The notes: generated by a model not told the origin, from the letters alone. DNA of 64,000 nucleotides from DAOTVC01 sp034437215 (GCA_034437215.1 DAOTVC010000006.1:1-64000); one strand, 5' to 3'. Numbered from the stretch's first letter, positions 52,061-60,871 are shown. Numbers and translations: made by a program.

Positions 52061-53185
52061 CTACGCCTCTTCCACCGCGAGCCCCGTGCGCACGACACGG
52101 GGACGGTAGATCCGGGCCCCTTCGAGGTGCGCCTTCGCCACCGCAGCCTGCCACGCCGCCTCGACCTCCTCCTCGGCGCCGGGACGGACGAGCGCGAAGA
52201 CAGACCCGCCCCCTCCGGCCCCCGTCAGCTTGGCGCCCAGCGCCCCCGCCTCCAGTGCAGCGTCAATGAAGCGGTTGTTGGCCCATCCCGCGCCGTCGAC
52301 GAAGCCGCAGTAGTTCATCATGGCGTCGACCAGAGCGTGATTGCGGTTCATCAGAGCGCCGAAGGTCTCCAGATCGCCCTCGAGGAGGGACTGCTTGCCC
52401 TTCCACGCCGTCTCCCAGGCCCCCACCATGAACTGCACCATCGGGGGCATCTCCCCACCCTCCTCCGCCCAGAGGTCGTGCTCCTGGATGTAGCGGGGGC
52501 GCATCTGTCCGTGAACGTCGCCCGAGTCCCGCCGTACACCCGTGGAGACGGCGACGAGGGACAGCTCGCCGGCCCGACCGTCCAGGCGCTCGTAGGTCAC
52601 GTAGGGCTCCTCCCCGATAGGGCGCTGGTGCAGCTTCCCCCGATAGTCGAGGTAGGCCAACCCACCGAAGAGGGGCACGTAGCGGTCGGCGTAGCCGCAG
52701 GTGATCCCCAGCTCCTGTGCCTCCACCCGTTGGGTCATCTCGGCCAGGACGTAGTCGTTGTGCAGCCGGGGATCGAGGTCATAGACGGCTCGCAACGCAG
52801 CCAGGGTCAGGAGCACGAGGAGGGAGGAGCCGCCCAGCCCACTCTGCCGCGGCACCTCCGTCCAGCTGGCGATGCGAACACCTTGCTCCAGAAACTTCTC
52901 GCGAAACTCCTCGCTGTAGCGGTAGAGCCGGTTGATGGCCCCCTTCACCAGGCCGAAGTCTCCCGAGTAGGAGAGGGGTATCTCATCCTGCCGGAAGCAC
53001 TCCCGGCGGCCCACGGTTTCATCGGGGTGGCGCAGCGTCTCCAGAACGATGCCCTGAGCAGGTTCGGCGATAGCGCCGGCGTAGACATCCACGGCCGCGG
53101 AGAGGGTCGCAAAGTCTCCCTCCAGGCCGTCGGAGGGATTGCCCAGAACGTTGATCCGGGCCGGTACGGTCAATCGGTAGCGCAT
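52061..53185 (-). CDS. GHMP-family sugar kinase
   Basis: 374 residues from the ATG at 53185; the longer in-frame extension upstream is a shadow of the DUF4380 gene. GHMP motifs are VPARINVLGNPSD (motif 1), VPRQSGLGGSSLLVLL (motif 2, ATP phosphate loop) and AKLTGAGGGGSVFAL (motif 3). It resembles glucuronokinase/heptose-1-kinase-type enzymes. Paired with the nucleotidyltransferase, it probably makes a sugar-1-phosphate in a salvage or envelope pathway. Confidence 0.9.
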   Translation of the reverse strand: MRYRLTVPARINVLGNPSDGLEGDFATLSAAVDVYAGAIAEPAQGIVLETLRHPDETVGRRECFRQDEIPLSYSGDFGLVKGAINRLYRYSEEFREKFLEQGVRIASWTEVPRQSGLGGSSLLVLLTLAALRAVYDLDPRLHNDYVLAEMTQRVEAQELGITCGYADRYVPLFGGLAYLDYRGKLHQRPIGEEPYVTYERLDGRAGELSLVAVSTGVRRDSGDVHGQMRPRYIQEHDLWAEEGGEMPPMVQFMVGAWETAWKGKQSLLEGDLETFGALMNRNHALVDAMMNYCGFVDGAGWANNRFIDAALEAGALGAKLTGAGGGGSVFALVRPGAEEEVEAAWQAAVAKAHLEGARIYRPRVVRTGLAVEEA

Positions 53186-53223
53186 GGGTCTCCTTGGGAA
53201 ATTAGTCGAGTAGTGAAGTTCCT

Positions 53224-54123
53224 TCACAGATTGAGTTTGGGCAGCACCCCCTCCCGGACCTCGGCATCGGTCGTGGGGACGGACACGTTGTCGAAGAGCC
53301 GCCAGGTCTCGACGTGCTCCACCGCCGCCCCGGGTGCCACCCGAGTGAGCGGCGCCAGCGTCTCCACCTCGAGCATCTCGGCGTCGGTGAAGAGCTCCAC
53401 GGAGGCGCCAAGGTCTGGATAGGGCGCCCGCTCGACCTGCTCGAAGTACTTGACGAAGAGGTGTCCTGCGCGGACGTAGGCCACCCAACCGTCGGGAACG
53501 GGAGCCCCCACCTTCTGCGCCCCTGCAGCATCCGCAGCCTGGCGCAGGAGGACGAAGCGCCGCCCCCAGTGCCAACGGGGATCGCTCATGTCGGTGTAGG
53601 CCCAGAGAACGAGAGCGCTCGTGGGAGCCAGATTCTCATCGTGGGAGCCGCGAGGCGGCAGAGGCAGAACTGCCGTCCCGCCCGGTGCCATCACCGAGAG
53701 GGCCCAAGGCGCCATCTCCACCGTCCACAGGTTTTCGTTGCGCAGCCTGTGGGTCACCTCCACCTGGGGTTTACCGTCGACGAGCCGGACGTCCAGCTCC
53801 TTGCGGATCCTGGTGCGGGTCTCCAACGGTTGGATGAAGCGGACGAAATCGCCGTGCTCCTCGACCTGCACCGGATCGTTGTCCGGAGCGTAGGTGCGGG
53901 GCTCCATCTCCGGCGCGTGCCACAGGCGATGCCCCCCGTAGTTGACCCACGCCTCCCCCGCGTTCCTGCCCACCCAACGCTCGTTCTCCCAGAACTCGTT
54001 GGGACCTCCCACGAAGCCGAAGCGGATGATGCGCGGACCCACGTCGCCGGTGACCACCAGCTCCACGAGCCCGTTGTTCATGCGGTAACAGTTCTCCCAA
54101 CCCCTGTAGTCGACCTTCTCCAC
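53224..54123 (-). CDS. DUF4380-like, galactose-mutarotase-fold protein
   Basis: 299 residues from GTG 54123 (GGAGG six bases away; GTG 54129 lies too close). Typical phrases are VELVVTGDVGPRIIRFGF and NYGGHRLWHAPE near the N-terminus, and beta-rich sequence throughout. The fold suggests a carbohydrate-binding or mutarotase-like enzyme. Its place just upstream of the sugar kinase (38 bases to the kinase start) fits a sugar pathway. Activity not established. Confidence 0.75.
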   Translation of the reverse strand: MEKVDYRGWENCYRMNNGLVELVVTGDVGPRIIRFGFVGGPNEFWENERWVGRNAGEAWVNYGGHRLWHAPEMEPRTYAPDNDPVQVEEHGDFVRFIQPLETRTRIRKELDVRLVDGKPQVEVTHRLRNENLWTVEMAPWALSVMAPGGTAVLPLPPRGSHDENLAPTSALVLWAYTDMSDPRWHWGRRFVLLRQAADAAGAQKVGAPVPDGWVAYVRAGHLFVKYFEQVERAPYPDLGASVELFTDAEMLEVETLAPLTRVAPGAAVEHVETWRLFDNVSVPTTDAEVREGVLPKLNL

Positions 54124-54168
54124 GCTCACCTCCCTGCTCTACCTCCAGATGGACTTCGCGATCCCACC

Positions 54169-55065
54169 TCACCGCTCCAGCCGGAAGGTGGAACCGACGC
54201 CGATGAGATATCCCTGCTCCCCGAAGGCCTCCTTGAAGAGGCGCCGGGCCGCGGCACCACTGCAGTGGGAGGGAGCCGCCGCCTCCACTCCCAGCACCTG
54301 CAGCTCCTCAATGAGCCCCTCGATCCGGACGGCGCTCTCTCCCTGGAGATGAAAGCCCCCCATCACCAGGTGGATTTCATCCCCCACCACCTCCTGGGCA
54401 CGCCGGGTCAGCCGCACGATGCCGGGATGGGCACAGCCCGTCACGAGAATCCCGCCCTCGACGGTCTGGACGACCAGCGCCTGTTCGGTGACGCTCCCCC
54501 GCACCGCGCCCGTCGTCCAGACGCCGGGCAGGAGCTCCTGGGGCTCGTTCACCTCGACCTGGCGGGAAGAGACAGAGGCACCGGCGGGAACGTAGACGTC
54601 GGGCGCAGCACCGCTCTCCAAGAGAGCCGCCAATCCGCCGGTGTGATCGCCGTGAGCGTGGGAGAGCACGACGACGTCCACCGAGCGCGGGTCCTTGCCC
54701 AGCGCCTCGAAGTTGGCGAGAAGCGCCGCCCCGTCCCCACCGGTATCGAAGAGCAGCGTTCCCTCCGGCAGCTCGATCAGGCAGGCAAAGCCCCAGCCGG
54801 TCCTCAACCCTTCGACGTCCGGGTTATTATCATACAGGATCGTGAATTCTACCATTTCAGGCGCCTCCGTGGGCGTGGGGCGCGGTGTGACCGTAGGCTC
54901 GTGCGTCGACGTCGCGCGGGGCGTCGCCGCCGCCGTGGGCGACGGCGACGCGGTTTCGAGTACCGGCTCGGCGGTCGCCGTGACCCCACCCCCCTCTTCT
55001 ATCGTCGTACAACCGGCGAGGAGCGAGAGCCCCAGGAGGAAGAGGCGCAGGCACGCTCGTCTCAC
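54169..55065 (-). CDS. MBL-fold metallohydrolase lipoprotein
   Basis: 298 residues from GTG 55065; the GTGA overlap with the upstream stop (55062-55064) supports this start over GTG 55092. Signal peptide with lipobox LLAGC, then a Ser/Thr/Pro linker (SPSPTAAATPRATST). The metallo-beta-lactamase domain has the motif SHAHGDHTGG and GTLLFDTGGDG, with later LVTGCAHPGI. It resembles the Tflp/7,8-dihydropterin-6-methyl-4-(beta-D-ribofuranosyl)-aminobenzene-5'-phosphate synthase-like subgroup. It should act at the outer face of the membrane. Substrate unknown. Confidence 0.85.
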   Translation of the reverse strand: MRRACLRLFLLGLSLLAGCTTIEEGGGVTATAEPVLETASPSPTAAATPRATSTHEPTVTPRPTPTEAPEMVEFTILYDNNPDVEGLRTGWGFACLIELPEGTLLFDTGGDGAALLANFEALGKDPRSVDVVVLSHAHGDHTGGLAALLESGAAPDVYVPAGASVSSRQVEVNEPQELLPGVWTTGAVRGSVTEQALVVQTVEGGILVTGCAHPGIVRLTRRAQEVVGDEIHLVMGGFHLQGESAVRIEGLIEELQVLGVEAAAPSHCSGAAARRLFKEAFGEQGYLIGVGSTFRLER

Positions 55066-56123
55066 CGCTCTTTCCGGCGGCAGAGGAGCCACGCCAACAG
55101 GGCGACCCCGCCCAGCGCGATGAGGCTCCAGCCCAGGGAGCGCCGATCCAGAGGCACCTCGGCACTGCGGTCGCGCATCGGCTCCGCGTCCGGCTCGAGG
55201 TGCTGGCGCAGGATATCGAGGACGGGCGTCCGCACCCCCGAGCGCTCCGCCAGCACCCGGAACTCTTCGGCTAAGACCGCCATCTCGTCCCGCGCGACGT
55301 TGGCGTGGCGCTGGATGGCCAGCTCGGCCCGTTCCTGCGCAAAGACCCTCTGCAGCCAGCGGACGAGCACGGGCTCGGGCAGCCGGGTAATCCAGCGATA
55401 GACCGGAGGGGTGATCGGGATCTCCAGGGCGCGTAGGACCTGCAGCCCCTCCCGAATGCCGCGCACGATCAACAGCAGAGCGTCGCGGGTGCGGGCGAGA
55501 CGGTAGATGTCCCCGCCGACCATGTAGAGGGCATTGGCGATGGGGCTCACCAGGGCCACGTGGGTCTTGAGCCAGGCGTCCATGTTGCGGGAGATGGTGA
55601 CGGGGAACCCCGCGCTGTTGAGGGCCTCGGCGATGGCGGTGATGCGCGGAGAGATCCGCCCCTCCGGCTCGCCGATGGTCGTCGCCTGTACCTTGCCTGC
55701 GGTGGTCACGTAACGCACGACGTGCCCCACCCGCTCTCCGCCGGCGCCGGGAAAGCCCAGGAGTACCCGGTCAGATCCCAACGCTTCGACCAGCTGGTCG
55801 GGACCGGCGGCGTTGTTCAACAGAAAGAGCACGTTGGGCGTCGCCCGGTTCGCCGCCAGGGTGGGCAGGACCGTCTCCAATTGGCTCTTGCGCACGACCA
55901 CGAGCACCAGATCGTAGGCCGTTTCGGGCGCCAGAGCGTCCACGACGGGAATGCGCGTCGTCGTCCTCACGTGCGTCTGCACATCCTCCAGTACCACACC
56001 GTGCTCCCGCACATCGATCAAGCGTTGTCCTCGTGCCAGAAGGGTCACATCGTGCCCCGCCTCGTACAAGCGGGCGCCGTAGAGACTGCCCAGCACACCC
56101 GCACCATAAACCAGAATCTTCAT
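55062..56123 (-). CDS. Ketopantoate reductase (PanE/ApbA)-like protein with C-terminal membrane anchor
   Basis: 353 residues. Rossmann motif KILVYGAGVLGSLYGARL at the N-terminus; VLVVVRKSQLETVLPTL and GFPGAGGERVG follow. The helical C-terminal domain is typical. After about residue 325 comes an extra tail LGWSLIALGGVALLAWLL followed by CRRKER, a single membrane helix with a basic end, which is unusual for a cytosolic reductase. Whether it reduces 2-dehydropantoate is unproven. It precedes the MBL lipoprotein with a 4-base overlap. Confidence 0.85.
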   Translation of the reverse strand: MKILVYGAGVLGSLYGARLYEAGHDVTLLARGQRLIDVREHGVVLEDVQTHVRTTTRIPVVDALAPETAYDLVLVVVRKSQLETVLPTLAANRATPNVLFLLNNAAGPDQLVEALGSDRVLLGFPGAGGERVGHVVRYVTTAGKVQATTIGEPEGRISPRITAIAEALNSAGFPVTISRNMDAWLKTHVALVSPIANALYMVGGDIYRLARTRDALLLIVRGIREGLQVLRALEIPITPPVYRWITRLPEPVLVRWLQRVFAQERAELAIQRHANVARDEMAVLAEEFRVLAERSGVRTPVLDILRQHLEPDAEPMRDRSAEVPLDRRSLGWSLIALGGVALLAWLLCRRKER

Positions 56124-56163
56124 CTCTCCACCTCCAGAGAGCTAATGTTTTCGTCTGACTGTC

Positions 56164-58311
56164 TCAACGCGGCTGGTAGATCGCGATGCCGAAGGCGCGG
56201 GTCCCGATGAGGACCGCGTCTCCTCGCCCCAGGAGCGCCGGCACCCCGACGATGACCAGGGGCTCGCCCCCCCAATAGCCCGAGTTCCGGGGCTCGAAGG
56301 TGTGCCACGCCTCCCCGTCGAAGGTGGAGACGGCACCCCCCGCCGACGCCGCCTGCGACGTGCCCACCCACAAGACCCCCGGCTCGCGCTCGTAGAGAGC
56401 GGTGACGGTGTTGAAGGGCAGCGCCGGACCGCCGGACCGGAACCAGTCCCACGCCTCCCCGTCCCAGCGCCCCAGCCCTCGCCCGAGGGTACCCACCCAA
56501 AGATCACCGGCGCCGTCAATGAGCAGGGCACCGATGCCGCTGCCTATCTCCCGGTCCTCGGGGAGCAGAGAGCTCCACGTCTCCGCCGCAGGGTCGTAGA
56601 TACTCAGGCCGACGTCCGTCCCCGCATAGACCTGCTCTCCACCCGGCGGGATCGCCACCGTGAAGACCCGATCACCTTCCAATCCGGAGTTTGCCGAGGT
56701 AAAGGTCGTCCACGATCCGTCCACGAAGTAGAGAAGCCCCCGGCTCGTCGCCGCCCAGAGCCCCCCTCCCTCGTCCACCGCCACGTCCCAGATAGGTCTG
56801 GGGGTCCCCGCCCCCTCGGGCAGGGGCGTCCACTCGCCCTCCTCGTAGCGCGCCAGCCCCTCGTCGGTACCGAACCAGAGCACCCGCCTCGACCCATCCC
56901 AGGCTACGGAGAGCACCCGGTTGTCGGGCAGGGTGGAGTTCGAGGTGGTGAAGATCTCCCACGTCCCCTCCTGCTCCCCCGTCTGAGGCGGGGTCCAGAG
57001 GGCGCCCCCCGTCTCCGTCGCCACCGCAATTCTGCCGTCGGGTAGAGGTTGGAGGTCGTGGACGGTATTGCCGGGAAGATCGCTCGTGTAGGTCAGCACG
57101 TCCCACCAGTTGAGCCGCTCGATACGCAGCCGGGCTCCGGTAAGGATGGAGCCCCCCACGACGTAGAGCAGAAAGGCTGCCAGAAGCACCCAGGCGATCT
57201 TCGGAGGGCGCACGCCCATCATCCGGATCCACTCGCGAAGCCTCTCGGCGTCCCGGTACCACGTGTAGACCCAGACGAAGGCCTCGGAGGCCAGAAAGCA
57301 GAGGGCCGGGATAAAGATGAGGGTGTACTGGGGCCACTTGGTGGGCCAGACGAAGAGAAAGAGCAGGCTGCCCGCCAGCCAGACGACGGCCCAGCCCTTC
57401 TCCTTGAGCCAGGCGAGGTAGCTGCCGGGCAGGGCCGCGAGGAGGATGAAGCTGTCCAGACCGATGTAGAAGAAGACCTGGGGGTGCCAGGGAACGGAGT
57501 TCAGCACCCAGACGACGGGCTGGTACCAGGGGTGATCGTAGCTCTGCACGTGGGCGCTCTGGGCGTAGTCGGCGTGGAAGAAGAGAGCGTCCCCCAGCCG
57601 CTGCACGGGCGCCCGCCAGAGGGTGGGGTTGAGCAGCCAGAAGCTGAGGGCCGCGACGAGCAGGTAGCCGAGGAGCGCGCGCCACCCGGGCTTCTTCTTG
57701 AAGGCCAAGTAGGCAATGGGCAGGACGATGGGTACGTAGGTGTACTTGCCGGCAGCCGTCATGCCCAGGGCTACGGCGGAGAGCCAGAACCAGGACCGGC
57801 GGACGGACTTTGCCCGGGCGAATGCCAGCACGGCGGCGAGGGCGGCGAACTGGGGCAGGGCCTCCAGGTAGACCTCGCTCGTGTACTTCACCTCCATGGT
57901 GTGGATGGCGAGAAGGAAGCCCGCCAGCGGATCGATCAGGGCCACCAACAGCACGGAGAGAGTGCCGAAGAGCACGGAGAGGGAGCGCGCCGTGTAGACC
58001 GCCTCCATCCACCGGGCCCCCTCGCCTGCCACGAGCCAGCCGGCACCGTAGAGGAGCTTGACCAGCGCCGGGTGCTCCCGATTCTCGGGATAGTCCACGA
58101 TGGCGGTCAGGTCGCCGGCCCGGAGGGCGGTAGCGTAGTCGTAGCCGACCTCCAGGTAGGTCGGCTCGTCGGCGTCGATGGGCAGCATGAGCGCCGCCCA
58201 GGCGCGCAGCAGCAGCGCCAGGACGACCACACCCACGATGAGCAGGCGCCAGGTCCTCTCGGACCTGATCAAGGGGCGCAGGGGTGAGGACAAAAAGGGC
58301 GTCGCTCTCAA
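56164..58311 (-). CDS. GT39-type glycosyltransferase fused to a beta-propeller
   Basis: 715 residues. The TTG start overlaps the preceding stop (TTGA), with GGGGGAG six bases upstream. The GT39 part (about 1-400) has ADEPTYLEVGYDYA and VDYPENREHPALVKLLYG, and about ten hydrophobic segments. After the last helix (about VLLAAFLLYVVGGSILTGA) an extracytoplasmic region from about 415 has repeats of the type LWFGTDEGLARYEEGEWTPL, LWAATSRGLLYF, VYAGTDVGLSIYD and LWVGTLGRGLGRWD. These match two-component-sensor-type propeller blades (about five to six). It probably transfers a sugar to an extracytoplasmic acceptor; the propeller may bind sugar or protein. Confidence 0.85.
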   Translation of the reverse strand: MRATPFLSSPLRPLIRSERTWRLLIVGVVVLALLLRAWAALMLPIDADEPTYLEVGYDYATALRAGDLTAIVDYPENREHPALVKLLYGAGWLVAGEGARWMEAVYTARSLSVLFGTLSVLLVALIDPLAGFLLAIHTMEVKYTSEVYLEALPQFAALAAVLAFARAKSVRRSWFWLSAVALGMTAAGKYTYVPIVLPIAYLAFKKKPGWRALLGYLLVAALSFWLLNPTLWRAPVQRLGDALFFHADYAQSAHVQSYDHPWYQPVVWVLNSVPWHPQVFFYIGLDSFILLAALPGSYLAWLKEKGWAVVWLAGSLLFLFVWPTKWPQYTLIFIPALCFLASEAFVWVYTWYRDAERLREWIRMMGVRPPKIAWVLLAAFLLYVVGGSILTGARLRIERLNWWDVLTYTSDLPGNTVHDLQPLPDGRIAVATETGGALWTPPQTGEQEGTWEIFTTSNSTLPDNRVLSVAWDGSRRVLWFGTDEGLARYEEGEWTPLPEGAGTPRPIWDVAVDEGGGLWAATSRGLLYFVDGSWTTFTSANSGLEGDRVFTVAIPPGGEQVYAGTDVGLSIYDPAAETWSSLLPEDREIGSGIGALLIDGAGDLWVGTLGRGLGRWDGEAWDWFRSGGPALPFNTVTALYEREPGVLWVGTSQAASAGGAVSTFDGEAWHTFEPRNSGYWGGEPLVIVGVPALLGRGDAVLIGTRAFGIAIYQPR

Positions 58312-59006
58312 GACTGCTCCCCCAGGTAGGTCGCCTGCAGCGCCTGCTCCTGCACTTCACCACCGCTCTCCGCCACGTAGTAGGCGGTGGCGCCGGGCAG
58401 GGCGGAGACCACCTTCTCCACCTGATCGTCGATCACGTGGAGGGCGACCCCATCTTCGAGCCCGTAGCCGGGCAGCAGCGCCCCCTGCCCGATCAAGCGA
58501 TGGAAGGCGGGCCGGCGCTCCGGCTCCCCATCGTAGTGGGGACAGCAGCTGCCGGCGAGATAGCCCAGGCACTCCAGAGGGCCGAGCTCTCCCGGCACCG
58601 AATCGGTGACCCCCTCCTCGAACCAGCAGATGGCTCCGGCACTCAGGCCCGTTAGGAGGACACCCTGCTCCCACGCCTGACGGAGGATGGTATCCAGCTC
58701 CCACTCCCGCCAGAGGGCCAGCATGCTCCGGGTGTTCCCCCCGCTCACGTAGATCACGTCCTGTTCGAGGAGAAAGGAGGCCAGATCCGCCGTGGGCAGG
58801 CGAAAGAGGGAGAGATGGGTAGGACGGGCGCCCAACCTCGCGAACGCGCCGTAGAACTTGATAGTATAGTCGGGCGACTCGCTCGACGCCTGGGCCAGAA
58901 AGCAGACCCGCGGGCGCTCCTTGTCCGTCTGGTCGAGGATGTAACGATCGAGCAGGCTCTCCTCCATGGAGAAGCCTCCGTGTCCCATGGCAATGATCTG
59001 GCGCAT
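58308..59006 (-). CDS. Peptidase S51 (dipeptidase E-like)
   Basis: 232 residues. The nucleophile elbow GLSAGAICWF gives Ser122. VIYVSGGNTRSMLALWRE is the typical N-terminal segment, and the histidine/acid region is in VALHVIDDQVEKV. S51 peptidases cleave Asp-X dipeptides or act as cyanophycinases; the substrate here is unknown. AGGAGGT precedes the ATG. Its stop overlaps the next gene's TTG start. Confidence 0.9.
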   Translation of the reverse strand: MRQIIAMGHGGFSMEESLLDRYILDQTDKERPRVCFLAQASSESPDYTIKFYGAFARLGARPTHLSLFRLPTADLASFLLEQDVIYVSGGNTRSMLALWREWELDTILRQAWEQGVLLTGLSAGAICWFEEGVTDSVPGELGPLECLGYLAGSCCPHYDGEPERRPAFHRLIGQGALLPGYGLEDGVALHVIDDQVEKVVSALPGATAYYVAESGGEVQEQALQATYLGEQS

Positions 59007-59041
59007 TTCTGTACCTCCTTGAAGGCCAAGTGAGTAGCAAA

Positions 59042-59120
59042 ACAGGGATTAGGGATTAGAAATCAGGGATCAGGGATCAGGCAGATGTCCCCTGGGCCCT
59101 GATTCCTCGTTCCCTACTAT
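59042..59120. repeat. Short-word palindrome, family E, copy 2
   Basis: Left words AGGGATTAGGGATTAG and AATCAGGGATCAGGGATCAGG; right words CCTGGGCCCTGATTCC and TCGTTCCCTA. It lies between the S51 and M28 genes. The same family occurs at 49950. Confidence 0.7.
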
Positions 59121-59149
59121 TCAGTAGCCGTACACGCCACAGACTGCCT

Positions 59150-60604
59150 CTACCAACCGGCCACCACCAGCGGCAGGTAGAAGACCTCCAGAGCGGTGGT
59201 CGTAAGCACGGCTTGCAGCAGCGGCGCGCTCTCGCAGCCGGCGGTCACCGTCAGGGTGTCGGTGGCGCCGGGCAACGCGCTCTCCGGGACACTCACCCCG
59301 ATCACCACCGGCTCCTCCGCCTCCGCGGCGAGCTGCACGCTTGGCGGCGGCGCCTGGCTCACGGACCACTCTCCCTCCTCCAAAGAGAGGGTGCAACCGT
59401 GCTCCAACGCATCCCAATTGTGGAGCATAAGTGTATAGATAGAAGTCCTACCAAGAAACGCCCTCTGCTCCACTCGAACAGGCTTCAACGTAACGTGCAG
59501 CGGCGTGGCGAGGTGGGCCGCCGTCCCCACCGAGGCCCGGACGTAGGCGGTGTAGTAGTCCATGTTAAGTTGAGCCAGAAGATCCTGGGTGGTATGGTAG
59601 TAGTCGTTGAAATCGTGCGCGTCGTCCTCGATGGCGAGGATGGCGGGATAGCCCTGACCCCAGAAGGGGGCGTGGTCGCTGGCCCAGATAGCGTCAGCAT
59701 CGATGACGGGCTCCAGGTCATCGCTCAGCCCGTAGGAGGCGACGACGTTGGTGAAGACCCCGGCGATCGCCAGATCGGCAGAGTAGCCGGGACTGTCGGA
59801 CTCGCGTGTGTGCAAGCGCACGATGGGCTCGCCCAGGTCGTCCCAGGCGATCATGTCCATGTTGTAGACGGCGACGATCTCCTCCCCGGCAAAGGCGACG
59901 CTCTGGGCGTAGGCGTAGCTCCCGTGGAGCCCCTGCTCCTCGCCGGTGAAGAGGACGAAGCGCAGCGTCCGGGCGAAGTCGTAGTCGCTCAGGATCTCGG
60001 CGGCGGTCATCACCCCCACCGAACCGCTGGCGTTGTCGTCGGCGCCCGGGGCGGGATTATGACCAGAAACGTTAGAGACCGAATCGAGGTGCGCGGTGAT
60101 GAGCACGATCTCGGCGGGCCGGGTGAGACCGGGCAGTTCCCCGATCACGTTCCGCCCCGTGTACCCACTGCGGGACCAGTGATGGTAGGAGACGTCCAAC
60201 CCCAGGCCCTCCATGAACTCGTAGACGTACTGGGTAGCCTTGGCAATCGGCGTGCCCGACGCCGTGTAGCGGGTGGTGATGGTGTAGGGCGTGCCCCCCA
60301 CCGTCACGGGCCACTCGCCGCTCAGGTTCCCGGTGTAGCTGTAGACCCGGGCCTCCTCCACCTGGGCCAGGAAGCCGGCGACCAGGGTATCGTAGACGAA
60401 GGGCTCCAATGTCGGGGCGGTCGCGCTCTCCGGCATGATGGCGGAGACGACGCCGATCCTCTCCGCTGCCAGCACCGCCTTCCCCACACCGTCACCGGGT
60501 TCGGGCCCCACGACTGCCAGGACGCTCTGAGGCGTACAGAGGACAAGTGCCAAAAGCAGGACCGCTAACACCAAGACACTTCTGTATCCGAACTTCGACA
60601 TCAT
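59150..60604 (-). CDS. Secreted M28-family aminopeptidase
   Basis: 484 residues from ATG 60604 (GGAG 8 bases away). An N-terminal signal peptide (SVLVLAVLLLALVLCTPQSVLA) is visible. The M28 site is complete: VLITAHLDSVSN (His, Asp), GADDNASGSVGV (bridging Asp), FVLFTGEEQGLHG (Glu-Glu), YNMDMIAW (Asp) and SDHAPFWGQG (His). It ends in a beta-sandwich-like C-terminal region and the tail FYLPLVVAGW, which looks like a sorting signal. It should release N-terminal amino acids outside the cell, feeding the peptide uptake system. Confidence 0.92.
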   Translation of the reverse strand: MMSKFGYRSVLVLAVLLLALVLCTPQSVLAVVGPEPGDGVGKAVLAAERIGVVSAIMPESATAPTLEPFVYDTLVAGFLAQVEEARVYSYTGNLSGEWPVTVGGTPYTITTRYTASGTPIAKATQYVYEFMEGLGLDVSYHHWSRSGYTGRNVIGELPGLTRPAEIVLITAHLDSVSNVSGHNPAPGADDNASGSVGVMTAAEILSDYDFARTLRFVLFTGEEQGLHGSYAYAQSVAFAGEEIVAVYNMDMIAWDDLGEPIVRLHTRESDSPGYSADLAIAGVFTNVVASYGLSDDLEPVIDADAIWASDHAPFWGQGYPAILAIEDDAHDFNDYYHTTQDLLAQLNMDYYTAYVRASVGTAAHLATPLHVTLKPVRVEQRAFLGRTSIYTLMLHNWDALEHGCTLSLEEGEWSVSQAPPPSVQLAAEAEEPVVIGVSVPESALPGATDTLTVTAGCESAPLLQAVLTTTALEVFYLPLVVAGW

Positions 60605-60642
60605 CCCTCTATCTCCATTCTGCGAACGTACGCAAATCGGAA

Positions 60643-60762
60643 GGGTGTGTTTCAATCCAGTTGGAAGCTATCCGTGGCTGAAACGTAAAGCGTGAAACGT
60701 GAGGGCCTCACGGTTTACGTTTCACGTTTCACGCCTCGGTTTAACTCAAGTGAAACACACCC
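60643..60762. mobile_element. MITE-like element copy 3 with perfect 9-bp target duplication
   Basis: 120 bp, inverted relative to copies 1 and 2. It runs from GGGTGTGTTTCAATCCAGTT to AACTCAAGTGAAACACACCC, with a family A palindrome as core (about 60680-60745). AAATCGGAA flanks both ends exactly (60634-60642 and 60763-60771). It lies between the M28 gene and the dehydrogenase. No ORF. Confidence 0.88.
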
Positions 60763-60871
60763 AAATCGGAAAGGGCTCACGCTCTCGGTGCAATCTGTTG
60801 CCTCATCATGATACCAGGAATCTGTGATCCAGCACACAGCCCGGCACACAGCCCGGCACGCAGCCCACCAC

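Noticed and set aside
53314..55401. 695-codon plus-strand open frame opposite the DUF4380 and MBL genes
   Set aside because: It crosses several well-supported minus-strand genes and has no coherent domain.
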